Below, in pieces: positions 51,207 to 59,893 of a DNA stretch of 64,000 nucleotides. The translations under genes and the position numbers were made by a program. The stretch is from Chitinophaga sp. (lineage in GTDB: Bacteria; Bacteroidota; Bacteroidia; Chitinophagales; Chitinophagaceae), in assembly GCF_017745275.1 (NCBI RefSeq), contig NZ_JAGHZS010000005.1, positions 372,001-436,000 of the forward strand. The letters run 5' to 3'. How positions within the stretch are numbered: position 1 is the first letter of the stretch; every line of letters begins with the position of its first letter. The notes under the pieces were generated by a model that saw only the letters and a program-made list of their open reading frames with translations, made no database searches and was not told the DNA's origin.

Positions 51207-51722
51207 ATGACCCGTGTAAAAGCTGTTTCTAAAATACTGTACTACCTCAGCAAAATATTAGCGCTGGGCTACCTGGTAACCACGGCATACGCCATTATTT
51301 GCTTATTGACCAACTGGAATATAGCGGCCTATGGAGATGGACATTCTCTCCATATCTTTTATCCTTTTACCGGCCGGCCTTTCTTAAATATAGCATCCAG
51401 CCCCTCGTATATTATTTTCTCCTTTCTGGTGCCACTGGTATTGTATAGCGTATTCTTCCAACTGGCATCCGGTGTATTTAAAGTCTTTTATCAGCCTAAA
51501 CTGTTCTCCCTGCATCATATTACGCAACTACGCCGGTTTTACCTGCTCAACAGTATTGCGCCGGGTATCGCTGCGTTATGCGCTGCCTTGTTTGTATCGG
51601 TGCAGCAGGCCGTTTGGGTACTGGTGATCGTGCATTTATTCCTGGGGGCTTTCGCCTGGTTTATGGCAGCGATATTCAAACAGGGATTGCGTTTACAAAA
51701 CGAACAGGACTTATTCATATAG
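51207..51722 (+). CDS. DUF2975 membrane protein
   Basis: A 171-residue membrane protein of the DUF2975 family with four hydrophobic segments (LALGYLVTTAYAIICLL, YIIFSFLVPLVLYSVFF, and the third and fourth in LNSIAPGIAALCAALFV and VWVLVIVHLFLGAFAWFMAA). In many bacteria a DUF2975 gene stands immediately before a small Cro/CI-type HTH gene, as here, two bases apart. The function is unknown; the pair probably forms a membrane-linked regulatory unit. It is the first gene of a run leading into an ABC transporter. Confidence 0.85.
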   Translation: MTRVKAVSKILYYLSKILALGYLVTTAYAIICLLTNWNIAAYGDGHSLHIFYPFTGRPFLNIASSPSYIIFSFLVPLVLYSVFFQLASGVFKVFYQPKLFSLHHITQLRRFYLLNSIAPGIAALCAALFVSVQQAVWVLVIVHLFLGAFAWFMAAIFKQGLRLQNEQDLFI

Positions 51723-51724
51723 TC

Positions 51725-51934
51725 ATGCCAATTATCATAAACATAGATGTGATGCTTGCAAAACGTAAAATGCAAAGCAAAGAATTGGCGGAAAAATTAG
51801 GAATTACGCCGGTCAACTTATCCATCCTTAAAACCGGGAAGGCAAAAGGGGTGCGGTTCGACACCCTCGAAGCCATCTGCAAAATTTTAGCTTGTCAGCC
51901 CGGCGATATTTTGGAATATAGGGAAGAAGAATAA
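51725..51934 (+). CDS. Small Cro/CI-type HTH regulator (YozG-like)
   Basis: A 69-residue DNA-binding protein. The start MPIIINIDVMLAKRK lies at 51725, two bases after the DUF2975 stop codon. It is all HTH: SKELAEKLGITPVNLSILKT with recognition helix, then VRFDTLEAICKILACQPGDI, the typical ending of the YozG/DUF2975-associated family. It is likely to act on the palindrome at 51138-51176. Normal length for this family. Confidence 0.9.
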   Translation: MPIIINIDVMLAKRKMQSKELAEKLGITPVNLSILKTGKAKGVRFDTLEAICKILACQPGDILEYREEE

Positions 51935-52012
51935 TCCACTCATATCATCAATAGTATTAAAAAAGCCATGGACCTCCATGGTAAGGAATTGTATTGTCTA
52001 AACTCAGAGAAT

Positions 52013-52882
52013 ATGAACAGGCTTTGTATTGATCAGCTTTCGCTCACCTATCAAAATGGCGTAAAAGCACTCCGAAATATTTCACTCGATATCAGTAACG
52101 GGATGTTTGGTTTGTTAGGACCCAATGGCGCCGGCAAATCATCCCTCATGAAAACCATGGTGGGTCTGCAAAAGCCCGATACCGGTCAAATCGTTTTCAA
52201 TGACGTAGATGTAATAGAACATCCGCTATTTCTCCGAAAGCAACTGGGCTTTTTACCGCAGGACTTTGGCGTTTATCCGAAGATTTCTGCGTACAATTTG
52301 TTACAACATCTTGCTATACTTAAAGGTATCAGCAGCGCCGCTGAAAGAAATGCACAAATAGATTATTTACTCAACAAAGTAAACCTGCTGCACGCGCAAC
52401 ATAAAGAAGTATACACCTTTTCCGGTGGAATGAAACAACGCTTTGGCGTAGCACAGGCGCTACTGGGAAACCCGCAACTGATCATTGTGGATGAACCTAC
52501 AGCCGGACTGGATCCGGAAGAACGAAACCGGTTTAATATACTGTTAAGCGATATCAGCGAGCAGGTGATCGTGATCCTGTCTACGCACATCGTGGAAGAT
52601 GTACAGCACCTGTGCCAACAGGTAGCCGTTATCAAAGATGGTATCATACAGGCCGCTGACAGCCCGGCACAAATGATCAGTAAACTCAGGGGAAAAGTTT
52701 GGATAAAAGAGGTGCATAAATCCGCGCTCCCATCTTACCAAAATAATTACCAGTTGCTTGGCCAACAGGTGATAGCAGGAGCTATGCATATTACTGTTTT
52801 TGCAGAAGAGCCACCGGAGGGCTTCCTGTCCATCACACCCACACTGGAACATGCATATTTTCACGCCCTTTATCATGCATAA
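52013..52882 (+). CDS. ABC transporter ATP-binding protein
   Basis: A 289-residue ATPase. The Walker A motif GPNGAGKSSLMKT, the signature TFSGGMKQRFG (in place of LSGGQ), the Walker B LIIVDEPTAGLDPEE and the H loop LSTHIVEDV are all intact. I start it at MNRLCIDQL (52013); an ATG at 51968 adds 15 residues without conserved features. It lies three bases before the permease/M1 gene and must pair with that product. It belongs to the drug/lipid-exporter or ABC-2 type subgroup and shares the operon with DUF2975 and HTH genes. Confidence 0.92.
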   Translation: MNRLCIDQLSLTYQNGVKALRNISLDISNGMFGLLGPNGAGKSSLMKTMVGLQKPDTGQIVFNDVDVIEHPLFLRKQLGFLPQDFGVYPKISAYNLLQHLAILKGISSAAERNAQIDYLLNKVNLLHAQHKEVYTFSGGMKQRFGVAQALLGNPQLIIVDEPTAGLDPEERNRFNILLSDISEQVIVILSTHIVEDVQHLCQQVAVIKDGIIQAADSPAQMISKLRGKVWIKEVHKSALPSYQNNYQLLGQQVIAGAMHITVFAEEPPEGFLSITPTLEHAYFHALYHA

Positions 52883-52885
52883 CTC

Positions 52886-55800
52886 ATGAAAGCCATTTTT
52901 TTATTCGACCTGAAAACATATACAAAGGGACTGACGATATCCTTGCTGATCGCGTGTTTCCTTGGCATTGGCCTGTTTGCCGGCAGCCAGTTTAAGGTAG
53001 GCGCAGGTACGGCAATTTCTTTTAATTCGCCCTACAGCACCGGCTTTATGCTCGGCTTGTTGAGCCTTTCCATGATCCTCACCGCTACAGCTTTTGCACA
53101 GCAACTACTTTTCAAAGAATGGGATACACGGTTCGACCAGATCCTGTTTACCACGCCGGTTAGTAAGTATGCAGTAGCACGTGGACGTTTCCTGTTGCTG
53201 TGGATAATAACGCTTGCCGGCTTTTTAATATTGACCACAGGCTTTGGTATTGGGCAAACGCTACGGGCAGGCAGTACTATACCGCTGATCAGTTACGTAT
53301 ATCCATTCATTTTTTTCGGTGGCGTCAACAGTATACTGATATGTAGCTGGTTGTGCTGCCTGGCATGGAGTACCCGCAATAAGCTGACGATGGCTGTAGG
53401 AGGACTGTTGCTATATGTAATGTACATGGTGCTGTTGCTCTTTTCTGATTCCCCGCTGATGGCACAGGCATCGCCGCAATCGTTGGCTGCGCAGCAGTGG
53501 GCAGCTATCCTGGACCCTTTCGGATTATCGGCCTGGTTTTATGATAGCAGCCGCCTTTCTGTTAGTCAGCATAATACCCTGCTGATACCGGCCTCCGGAT
53601 ATTTTCTGCTGAACAGGGCGCTCATTGGCGTCATCTCGTGGATATGCTTACTCATCGGCTACAAAGGCTTTTCCCGTGTCAACAGCAAACGGAAATCATC
53701 TCCCCCAATACCAGCTGATAAATTACCAATAGCCGTTCACGTGAGAGTTGCTACGATGTTTAACTTGCGTACGCGATGGCTGTCGGTGGCGTCGTTTATC
53801 AAAATGGATATCGGCTATGCCATTAAAAGCATTCCATTCTTTGCCAGTGCGGTGCTATTGATTTTCTACACCGGGATGGAGTTGTATGCCGCTATTGAAA
53901 AGGGAATCCGGCTGCCGCAGCAATATGCGGAATCAGGGTTAATGGCTACTACCATCATGGAGAGCTTCCACTTCATGGGGATGCTGCTGATGGTGTATTT
54001 TATTAATGAGTGGTACTGGAAAAGTAGCCGGGAAAAATTTGCAGCATTGGAAAATAGTACTGCGCATGGCGCTTATCGGCTATGGGGGCATTGGTGCAGT
54101 GGGGTAATACTCCTGTTCGCCTATACGGTTATTATGATTGTACTGGGTCTCATTTTTCAGTGGGCGTTTCATTACCGGACGGTTGACTGGCGCGCGTATG
54201 GTGGTATTATCATTTTTAATACCTGGCCATTGTTGCTGTTGACAACAGGACTGCTGTTGGTTAATGAACTGGTGAACCGGCACTACCTCGCTTTGGGTAT
54301 CAGTATGCTGGCTGCATTGGCGCTGGCAAGTCCGTTATCAAAGAAAATAATTACGTACCCGCTTTTTCGCTTCTTTTCCGGGTTTACAGGGGTGTATAGC
54401 GACTTCAATGGATACGACGCTTATTTGCCTTCTTTTGTAGCAAGAATGGCATTTGGAACAGGCCTGATGGGAATAGCATGGCTGCTCTATAGCATGATGA
54501 AAAGCAGGCGGTTGAAAATAACACCGTTGTTGGCGATAGTCGTGTTAGCCGCTGGCAGTTTTTTCTCCGGCAAAACATTTATGGAAGGATACAGGGAGAA
54601 AGACAGCGCCGCCGGAATAACTGCTGCTGCCCGCTATGAGCAATCATACCGGAGGTACCAGGGCCTGCCGCAGCCGGCAATTACAGATGTAACTGCGCAG
54701 GTGCATCTCTATCCCCATGAAAGGCGATATACCATTAGGGGGAAGTACCTGGTTAAAAACCTTTCTGGTAGTACGATGGATAAAGTACTCATTAATTTTG
54801 ACGAAGGGCTAAAAGTTATTCATGCCCGTTATGCCACAGCAAAAGAGACGATAGTCATTCATCAGCCTGTGACAGCGCTGGCGTTGCAGCATCCTTTGCA
54901 GCCAAATGATAGTGCGGATATTTATTTTGAGATGTCATACAACTGGGTGCCTGTCAATGGTCATCAGCCACCCAATGCCATCCTGGAAAATGGGTCATTC
55001 ATGAGGATCAGCCGTTATTTTCCCTGCCTGGGTTACCAGTCATCGCGGGAAGTAACGGACACGCAACAACGTCAGCAGGCGGGATTGGGGAGCCCCACCG
55101 GCATCACCGCCGTGGATGCGGCGCATACCACGCCATATGAGTTTATCAATTTAGACCTGGTGATTTCCACTGATGCCGGCCAGACCGCCATCGGTACCGG
55201 AGAGCTGGTACGGCAATGGCAGCAGGATGGCCGGAACTATTTCCATTACAGGACCTCACATCCCTGCCCCTTTCGTTTCGCCCTCTCGTCTGCCATTTAT
55301 GCCATGCGCCGTACAGTTTATAAAGGAATAACGATGTGCGTGTACTATCATCCGGATCATCCGGAAAATGTAGCGCATTTGATATCAGGAGCGCAACAAA
55401 CGCTGGATTATTGCCAGGAAAATTTTGGCCCTTATCCGTTCCATTCCATTACGTTTTCCGAAGTATCTGCATTTGCCGGTGGCTTTGCGGGAACCGCCTA
55501 TCCTGCCGCTGTTTTTATGACGGAGAATGGCCTCTTTCATGCAAATATTAAAGCGGATCAACAGCAGGATGTGATTAATGAATTGGCAGCCCATGAGTTG
55601 TCGCACCTCTGGTGGGGTGGTGACCAGGTAGATCCTGACAGCCGCGAAGGGGCGGCCATGCTCACTGAAACGCTGGCCATGTACACAGAGATGATGTTAT
55701 ATAAAAAAATGTATGGGCGGGAGAAGATGCTGGAGAAAGTGAAAATACATCAGCAAATTTATGACCGTGAAAAAGGACTTTCAGGCAATCCGCCGTTGTA

Positions 55801-56032
55801 TAAAGTGCTGGATCAACAAACACATATTGCCTATTCAAAAGGAGCGGTAGTAATGGTACAGCTCAGTGAACTGATCGGGGAAGATAAAGTAAATGAAGCG
55901 TTACGGAATTTCCTGGACCATCACCGGTATCCGCTGCCCAGGCCTGTTTCAACGGATCTGATCAGGGAGATACTGAATGTCAGTCATACACGCTTTCACG
56001 CCACCATTAAAAGGTTATTCATGAATAGTTAA
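52886..56032 (+). CDS. ABC-2 permease fused to M1 family metallopeptidase
   Basis: A 1048-residue fusion. The N-terminal ~560 residues contain about 12-14 TM helices of ABC-2 permease type (ISLLIACFLGIGLFAGSQFK, IITLAGFLILTTGFGIG, and others), with a second ABC-2-like half from about residue 310. The C-terminal ~450 residues form an M1 peptidase: the zinc motif HELSHLWWGGD (HExxH) and the later Glu of LTETLAMYTE, which is 21 residues after the second His instead of the usual 19. The GAMEN exopeptidase motif is replaced by AGGFAGTAYPAAVFM. Such fusions occur throughout Bacteroidota. It might export a peptide and process it, but the substrate is unknown. Confidence 0.9.
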   Translation: MKAIFLFDLKTYTKGLTISLLIACFLGIGLFAGSQFKVGAGTAISFNSPYSTGFMLGLLSLSMILTATAFAQQLLFKEWDTRFDQILFTTPVSKYAVARGRFLLLWIITLAGFLILTTGFGIGQTLRAGSTIPLISYVYPFIFFGGVNSILICSWLCCLAWSTRNKLTMAVGGLLLYVMYMVLLLFSDSPLMAQASPQSLAAQQWAAILDPFGLSAWFYDSSRLSVSQHNTLLIPASGYFLLNRALIGVISWICLLIGYKGFSRVNSKRKSSPPIPADKLPIAVHVRVATMFNLRTRWLSVASFIKMDIGYAIKSIPFFASAVLLIFYTGMELYAAIEKGIRLPQQYAESGLMATTIMESFHFMGMLLMVYFINEWYWKSSREKFAALENSTAHGAYRLWGHWCSGVILLFAYTVIMIVLGLIFQWAFHYRTVDWRAYGGIIIFNTWPLLLLTTGLLLVNELVNRHYLALGISMLAALALASPLSKKIITYPLFRFFSGFTGVYSDFNGYDAYLPSFVARMAFGTGLMGIAWLLYSMMKSRRLKITPLLAIVVLAAGSFFSGKTFMEGYREKDSAAGITAAARYEQSYRRYQGLPQPAITDVTAQVHLYPHERRYTIRGKYLVKNLSGSTMDKVLINFDEGLKVIHARYATAKETIVIHQPVTALALQHPLQPNDSADIYFEMSYNWVPVNGHQPPNAILENGSFMRISRYFPCLGYQSSREVTDTQQRQQAGLGSPTGITAVDAAHTTPYEFINLDLVISTDAGQTAIGTGELVRQWQQDGRNYFHYRTSHPCPFRFALSSAIYAMRRTVYKGITMCVYYHPDHPENVAHLISGAQQTLDYCQENFGPYPFHSITFSEVSAFAGGFAGTAYPAAVFMTENGLFHANIKADQQQDVINELAAHELSHLWWGGDQVDPDSREGAAMLTETLAMYTEMMLYKKMYGREKMLEKVKIHQQIYDREKGLSGNPPLYKVLDQQTHIAYSKGAVVMVQLSELIGEDKVNEALRNFLDHHRYPLPRPVSTDLIREILNVSHTRFHATIKRLFMNS

Positions 56033-56098
56033 ATTGTCGTTTTTATCCAAACAACCAGCCCGGGGTGGCGCGTAGTTTTGTGAAACAATTTATTTCAC

Positions 56099-56629
56099 AT
56101 GAACATTATTAACCGGATATTGCTGGTGATCCTTTTAGCTGCCACCAGTAAGGATATTGCTGCACAAAAAAGACAAACCATGAAACAACGAATGAGCATT
56201 TTAACCATTGGCGTGAAAGACATGACCGCCATGCGGGATTTCTATGAACAGAAATTCGGTTGGGTGCCGGTAGCCGTGAATAAGGATATTGTATTTTACA
56301 AAATCAACGGCAGCCTTATTTCTCTTTTCCCTGCCAAAGCATTGGCGGAAGATGCCCGGATTCCTTATGCAGAGCAGTTTTCGCGGCATTACATTCTCGG
56401 ATATATTGTGAATACAGAAAAGGAAGTAGACGACTTGTACGCGGAGTTAAAAAGCAAAGGGGTGACCGTAGTAAAAATGCCGGAGAAAACCTTCTTTGGC
56501 GCCTACACCGGCTATGTACAGGATGTAGAAGGGAACCTCTGGGATATTGGTACTAATCCGTTGATTCCATTAGATGAACAGGAGAATGTGATCACGCATA
56601 AGGATATACGACATTTGGAACAGCATTAA
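56099..56629 (+). CDS. VOC (glyoxalase/bleomycin-resistance) family protein, possibly exported
   Basis: A 176-residue protein. The VOC fold starts at MSILTIGVKDMTAMRDFYEQ and includes GWVPVAVNKDIVFYKINGSL and FFGAYTGYVQDVEGNLWDIG, where the Glu of VEGNLWDIG is the usual metal position. The N-terminal 22 residues (NRILLVILLAATSKDIAAQ) look like a signal peptide, which is unusual for VOC proteins; an internal ATG at 56180 would give a cytosolic form. A -7-like box TAGTTTTG is at 56073-56080, shortly before the first ATG, and supports the longer form. No resistance function is implied; the ligand is unknown. Confidence 0.82.
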   Translation: MNIINRILLVILLAATSKDIAAQKRQTMKQRMSILTIGVKDMTAMRDFYEQKFGWVPVAVNKDIVFYKINGSLISLFPAKALAEDARIPYAEQFSRHYILGYIVNTEKEVDDLYAELKSKGVTVVKMPEKTFFGAYTGYVQDVEGNLWDIGTNPLIPLDEQENVITHKDIRHLEQH

Positions 56630-56633
56630 GATC

Positions 56634-56670
56634 CAGGCTCCTGCGCATATCGGCATAAGGCAGGAGCCTG
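56634..56670. terminator. Bidirectional terminator between VOC and MocR-type genes
   Basis: A perfect 11-pair stem (CAGGCTCCTGC with GCAGGAGCCTG) and a 15-base loop. The right side is followed by ATTTTATTT, the left side by a weaker A/T stretch. It ends four bases before the stop of the leftward MocR-type gene. Confidence 0.72.
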
Positions 56671-56673
56671 ATT

Positions 56674-58155
56674 TTATTTAGTGAGTGTTTTTAAAATATG
56701 CACACTCCGGGTCAGCTGATCTTCTGTAGAAGAGGCAAAGCCAATACGGATGCCGTTGTTGTGATGAGGACGATGACCATGCAGATCCCCATCAGATAAC
56801 AGCAAGCCTTTCTGATACGCCTTTTTTGCCAGCTCGTGCAGGTCTATACGTTTGTCAAATACCGTCCATACCGACATGCCACCTTCGGGTATATTAAACT
56901 GCACGCGGTCTTTTAATTGTTGTTGCAGCAGGCTGCAAAACAAATCCCGTCTTCGCTCATAAACGGGTAATGTTCTTCTTAAATAACGGGTAATGGTGCC
57001 ATCATGAATAATATCAGCCACCGCGTTGTCGAGGATATGATCTCCCTGCCGGTCCTGCATCACCCGCACTTTTGAGAGATGTTCAATCACATTTTCTGCC
57101 GCCACCAGGTATCCCATACGGAAGGCGGGTGAAAAGCTTTTGCTGAAGGAGCCACAGTAAATCACCATGCCGTGCTGGTCGGCACTGGCGAGTGGTAACA
57201 GCGGCCGGTGTTTATAGTGAAAGTCAAAATCGTAATCATCTTCCAGGATAATAAATCCATATTCATTGGCCAGCCGGAGTAATTCCATGCGCCGGTCCAG
57301 GCGCAATGATACGGTAGTAGGGTAGTGGTGATGTGGTGTTACGTACACCATTCTTACCCGGTGCTTTTTACAAATGTTTTTTAATTCATCTGTTACCATG
57401 CCGTATTCATCTACGGAAATCCCGATATGTTGTGCGCCCGCATGCCGGATATTTTGCTCCATCCGGGAATAGCCGGGAACGCCCGTTACAACGATATCTC
57501 CGGGTTCAATCAGTGCATTGCAAACCAGGTTAATACCCATGAGTGTTCCTCTTACCGAAAGTATATTTTGCGCAGTGGTATGTAATCCGCGGGTGGTATT
57601 CAGGTATTCCGACATGGTTTGCCGGTACCAGGGAGTGCCGGCGGGGTTGCCATAGCAGCCAAACTTGTTGTATAAGCCGCTTCGTGTGAGTTGATTGCGG
57701 TAGGCCCGGTACAATTCTTTTAAGGGAGCCAGTGCGGGATCGGGGTAGCCATCGTCCAGGTGCAATTCCGGGAAAGGAATATCTGGTACGCTGTGCAGGT
57801 AATGAATAGGTTTGATAGTAAACCCGGCGTTTTGGTGGGCTGGGGCAGACAGGTGCTTGTCTGGCTTTACCGGCTCGTAATCTTTCATATGCGTTGATAC
57901 AAAGGTGCCTTTGCCGATCAGGCTTTCGAGCCAGCCCTGTATCACCAGTTCTTCGATGGCTTTCTGAACGGTAATCCGGTTGATATGCAACAGGCGGGCG
58001 ATGTCCCTGCTGCCGGGCAGCTTTTGCCCGGCGCGTAAGGTGCCTTGTTTGATCAGGATCAGCATGGCATCGGCCAGTTGCAGGTATACCGCCCGTTCTG
58101 CGGTATGGTCAAGCGGGATATGCTCAAATAAACCAAATAAAATTGGACTATCCAT
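56674..58155 (-). CDS. MocR/PdxR family regulator (GntR HTH plus aminotransferase-like domain)
   Basis: A 493-residue regulator. The N-terminal GntR winged helix (YLQLADAMLILIKQGTLRAG, then SRDIARLLHINRITVQKAIE) is followed by a class I aminotransferase-type domain that binds PLP (NILSVRGTLMGINLVCNALI, then IILEDDYDFDFHYKHRPL, YCGSFSKSFSPAFRMGYLV, with the PLP lysine in SKSFSPAFR). The usual length. It is divergent from PaiB, a common arrangement. A palindrome of ATTGGA/TCCAAT halves lies between them. It may sense PLP or an amino acid and control both genes. Confidence 0.92.
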   Translation of the reverse strand: MDSPILFGLFEHIPLDHTAERAVYLQLADAMLILIKQGTLRAGQKLPGSRDIARLLHINRITVQKAIEELVIQGWLESLIGKGTFVSTHMKDYEPVKPDKHLSAPAHQNAGFTIKPIHYLHSVPDIPFPELHLDDGYPDPALAPLKELYRAYRNQLTRSGLYNKFGCYGNPAGTPWYRQTMSEYLNTTRGLHTTAQNILSVRGTLMGINLVCNALIEPGDIVVTGVPGYSRMEQNIRHAGAQHIGISVDEYGMVTDELKNICKKHRVRMVYVTPHHHYPTTVSLRLDRRMELLRLANEYGFIILEDDYDFDFHYKHRPLLPLASADQHGMVIYCGSFSKSFSPAFRMGYLVAAENVIEHLSKVRVMQDRQGDHILDNAVADIIHDGTITRYLRRTLPVYERRRDLFCSLLQQQLKDRVQFNIPEGGMSVWTVFDKRIDLHELAKKAYQKGLLLSDGDLHGHRPHHNNGIRIGFASSTEDQLTRSVHILKTLTK

Positions 58156-58164
58156 TTTCTTAGT

Positions 58165-58188
58165 ATTGGACTACAAAGGTAATCCAAT
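58165..58188. promoter_or_regulatory. Candidate MocR operator in the pdxR-like/PaiB intergenic region
   Basis: ATTGGACTA (58165-58173) and the inverted TAATCCAAT (58180-58188) form a symmetric site that encloses a leftward -7-like box (TACCTTTG read on the minus strand). A third copy of ATTGGACTA, in direct orientation, lies 23 bases to the left at 58142-58150 inside the first codons of the MocR-type gene. MocR proteins usually need paired sites like these. Confidence 0.5.
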
Positions 58189-58227
58189 GTAATGTTACTT
58201 TTATGTTACGCTATTTAAATACCGGAT

Positions 58228-58833
58228 ATGTACATACCACAATATTTTAGATTTAATCATCGGGACGAAATGGTGGCATTTATGAAGCAATATAGCTTTG
58301 CCACCATCGTTACCCAGAAAGATCAGGTTCCTGTTGCCACGCAATTGCCTTTCGTGGTTGATGATAGCACTGGCAAACTGGTACTGAAGGCACATTTCGC
58401 CGCTGCCAACGAACAGGCAAAATATATTGCGCAAAATACCTCGCTGGTGATTTTTGCGGAGCCACATGCCTATATATCACCGGTAGATTATGATAAGAAA
58501 GAAAGCGTGCCTACCTGGAATTACATAGCGGTACATGCGTATGGGAAAGCTACCATCCTGACCGATGAAATGGCCGTTGGAAAGGCTATGGAACAAATGA
58601 TCATGCAATATGAACCCGGTTACCTGGCGCAATGGAACGGCCTTTCTGATAAGTACAAAACGGGCATGATGAAAGGTGTGGTGGCCTTCGAAATAGAAGT
58701 GACCGACCTGCAGGGCCAAAAGAAGGTATCGCAAAACAAAAGCGCAGGAGAGCGGGAGCGGATCAGCGGGCGGCTGGAAAATAGTGGTGACGCTTTAGCG
58801 GCTGCTATTGCCCGGGAGATGCGTGGATGGTAG
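58228..58833 (+). CDS. FMN-binding negative transcriptional regulator family (PaiB-like)
   Basis: A 201-residue protein of the PaiB family, a split-barrel FMN-binding fold. Typical parts: MYIPQYFRFNHRDEMVAFMK, IVTQKDQVPVATQLPFVVDD, VIFAEPHAYISPVDYDKKES with VPTWNYIAVHAYG, and AFEIEVTDLQGQKKVSQNKS. PaiB in Bacillus is linked to sporulation and protease repression, but in most species the role is unclear. Length normal. It is divergent from a MocR-type regulator, the common partner. Confidence 0.92.
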   Translation: MYIPQYFRFNHRDEMVAFMKQYSFATIVTQKDQVPVATQLPFVVDDSTGKLVLKAHFAAANEQAKYIAQNTSLVIFAEPHAYISPVDYDKKESVPTWNYIAVHAYGKATILTDEMAVGKAMEQMIMQYEPGYLAQWNGLSDKYKTGMMKGVVAFEIEVTDLQGQKKVSQNKSAGERERISGRLENSGDALAAAIAREMRGW

Positions 58834-58960
58834 TGTCGGGAAACAGGCAGGAATACTGCTTTTACGCAGGGGTAAAATATTTTATTACCGGTAGGTCCGG
58901 CGAATAATATTTGCACTATATTTATACCTCCTTTGAAAGTCGTGTTTAAAAAATCAAGAA

Positions 58961-59821
58961 GTGCAAACTACCACTGAAACAGCGCAAACAACGCAGCTAT
59001 TCGACTACGATTACTGGAATCAGCAGCTTCCAACACTTAGTAAAGAATACCAGGGAGGCAGTCCATACCCTCACATCGTTTTAGAAAATTTCCTGAACCC
59101 GGATGCCTTGATGGCCTGCGCACAGGAGTTTGATAAATTGAATGAGGATGATGGCTGGATCAACTATGTTCATTACAATGAAAACAAAGCCGGGCTGAAT
59201 AAGCTGGATTTGCTGCCCGCCACTATTAAGCGGACCATCAACGAATTAAATTCTCCGCAGTTCCTGGAGTTCCTGAGTACGCTGACCGGCATAAAAGGAC
59301 TGATGAAAGATGATCTCCTGGAAGGTGGAGGCATACATCAGTCGAAGCGCGGCGGCTACCTGAATATCCATGCCGATTTCACCGTACATCCACACCATCG
59401 TCACTGGCAACGGCGCGTAAATGTGCTGGTGTATGTGAACAAAGACTGGGTAGAAGAATGGGGCGGCAAGCTGGAACTATGGGATACAGAAATGAAGGCC
59501 TGTGAGAAAAAAGTGTTACCTGTATTTAACCGCTGCGTAATTTTCAATACAGACGCGGATTCTTACCATGGACACCCCGAGCCAACGACCTGCCCGGAGG
59601 ATCAACACAGAAGATCCATCGCCCTATATTATTATACAGAAGAAGCCCAGCCTTTCCGCAGAGCTACCAAATATATGGTGCGCCCCGGCGAGGAAAGGAA
59701 GAAATTTATGGTGAAGCTGGATAATACCATGGTGGCTGTTTACACAGAAATCAAAGGAAGGCTTGGCTCCAATGATAAAATAATCAGTAAAGTATTACGG
59801 TTCTTTTCACGCAAGAAATAG
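58961..59821 (+). CDS. 2OG-Fe(II) oxygenase
   Basis: A 286-residue oxygenase of the proline-4-hydroxylase-like type. The iron triad H-x-D...H is visible in GGYLNIHADFTVHPHHRHWQ (His and Asp) and later YHGHPEPTTC (His), with the 2-oxoglutarate Arg in QHRRSIALYYY. The start is a GTG at 58961 (read as Met); there is no ATG that keeps the N-terminal helix, so GTG is likely. It probably hydroxylates a protein or a small molecule. A GC-rich terminator follows. The gene is not in an operon with either neighbour. Confidence 0.88.
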   Translation: MQTTTETAQTTQLFDYDYWNQQLPTLSKEYQGGSPYPHIVLENFLNPDALMACAQEFDKLNEDDGWINYVHYNENKAGLNKLDLLPATIKRTINELNSPQFLEFLSTLTGIKGLMKDDLLEGGGIHQSKRGGYLNIHADFTVHPHHRHWQRRVNVLVYVNKDWVEEWGGKLELWDTEMKACEKKVLPVFNRCVIFNTDADSYHGHPEPTTCPEDQHRRSIALYYYTEEAQPFRRATKYMVRPGEERKKFMVKLDNTMVAVYTEIKGRLGSNDKIISKVLRFFSRKK

Positions 59822-59841
59822 CAGAACTGAAAGATATCATA

Positions 59842-59876
59842 AAAAGGCGCCCCCACGATCTGTGGGGGCGCCTTTT
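59842..59876. terminator. GC-rich bidirectional terminator between convergent genes
   Basis: A perfect 15-pair stem (59842-59856 with 59862-59876) with AAAA and TTTT ends and a five-base loop (GATCT). It serves both the oxygenase (ends 59821) and the leftward GT39 gene (ends 59894). Confidence 0.9.
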
Positions 59877-59893
59877 ATGTATGGTGATGTACA

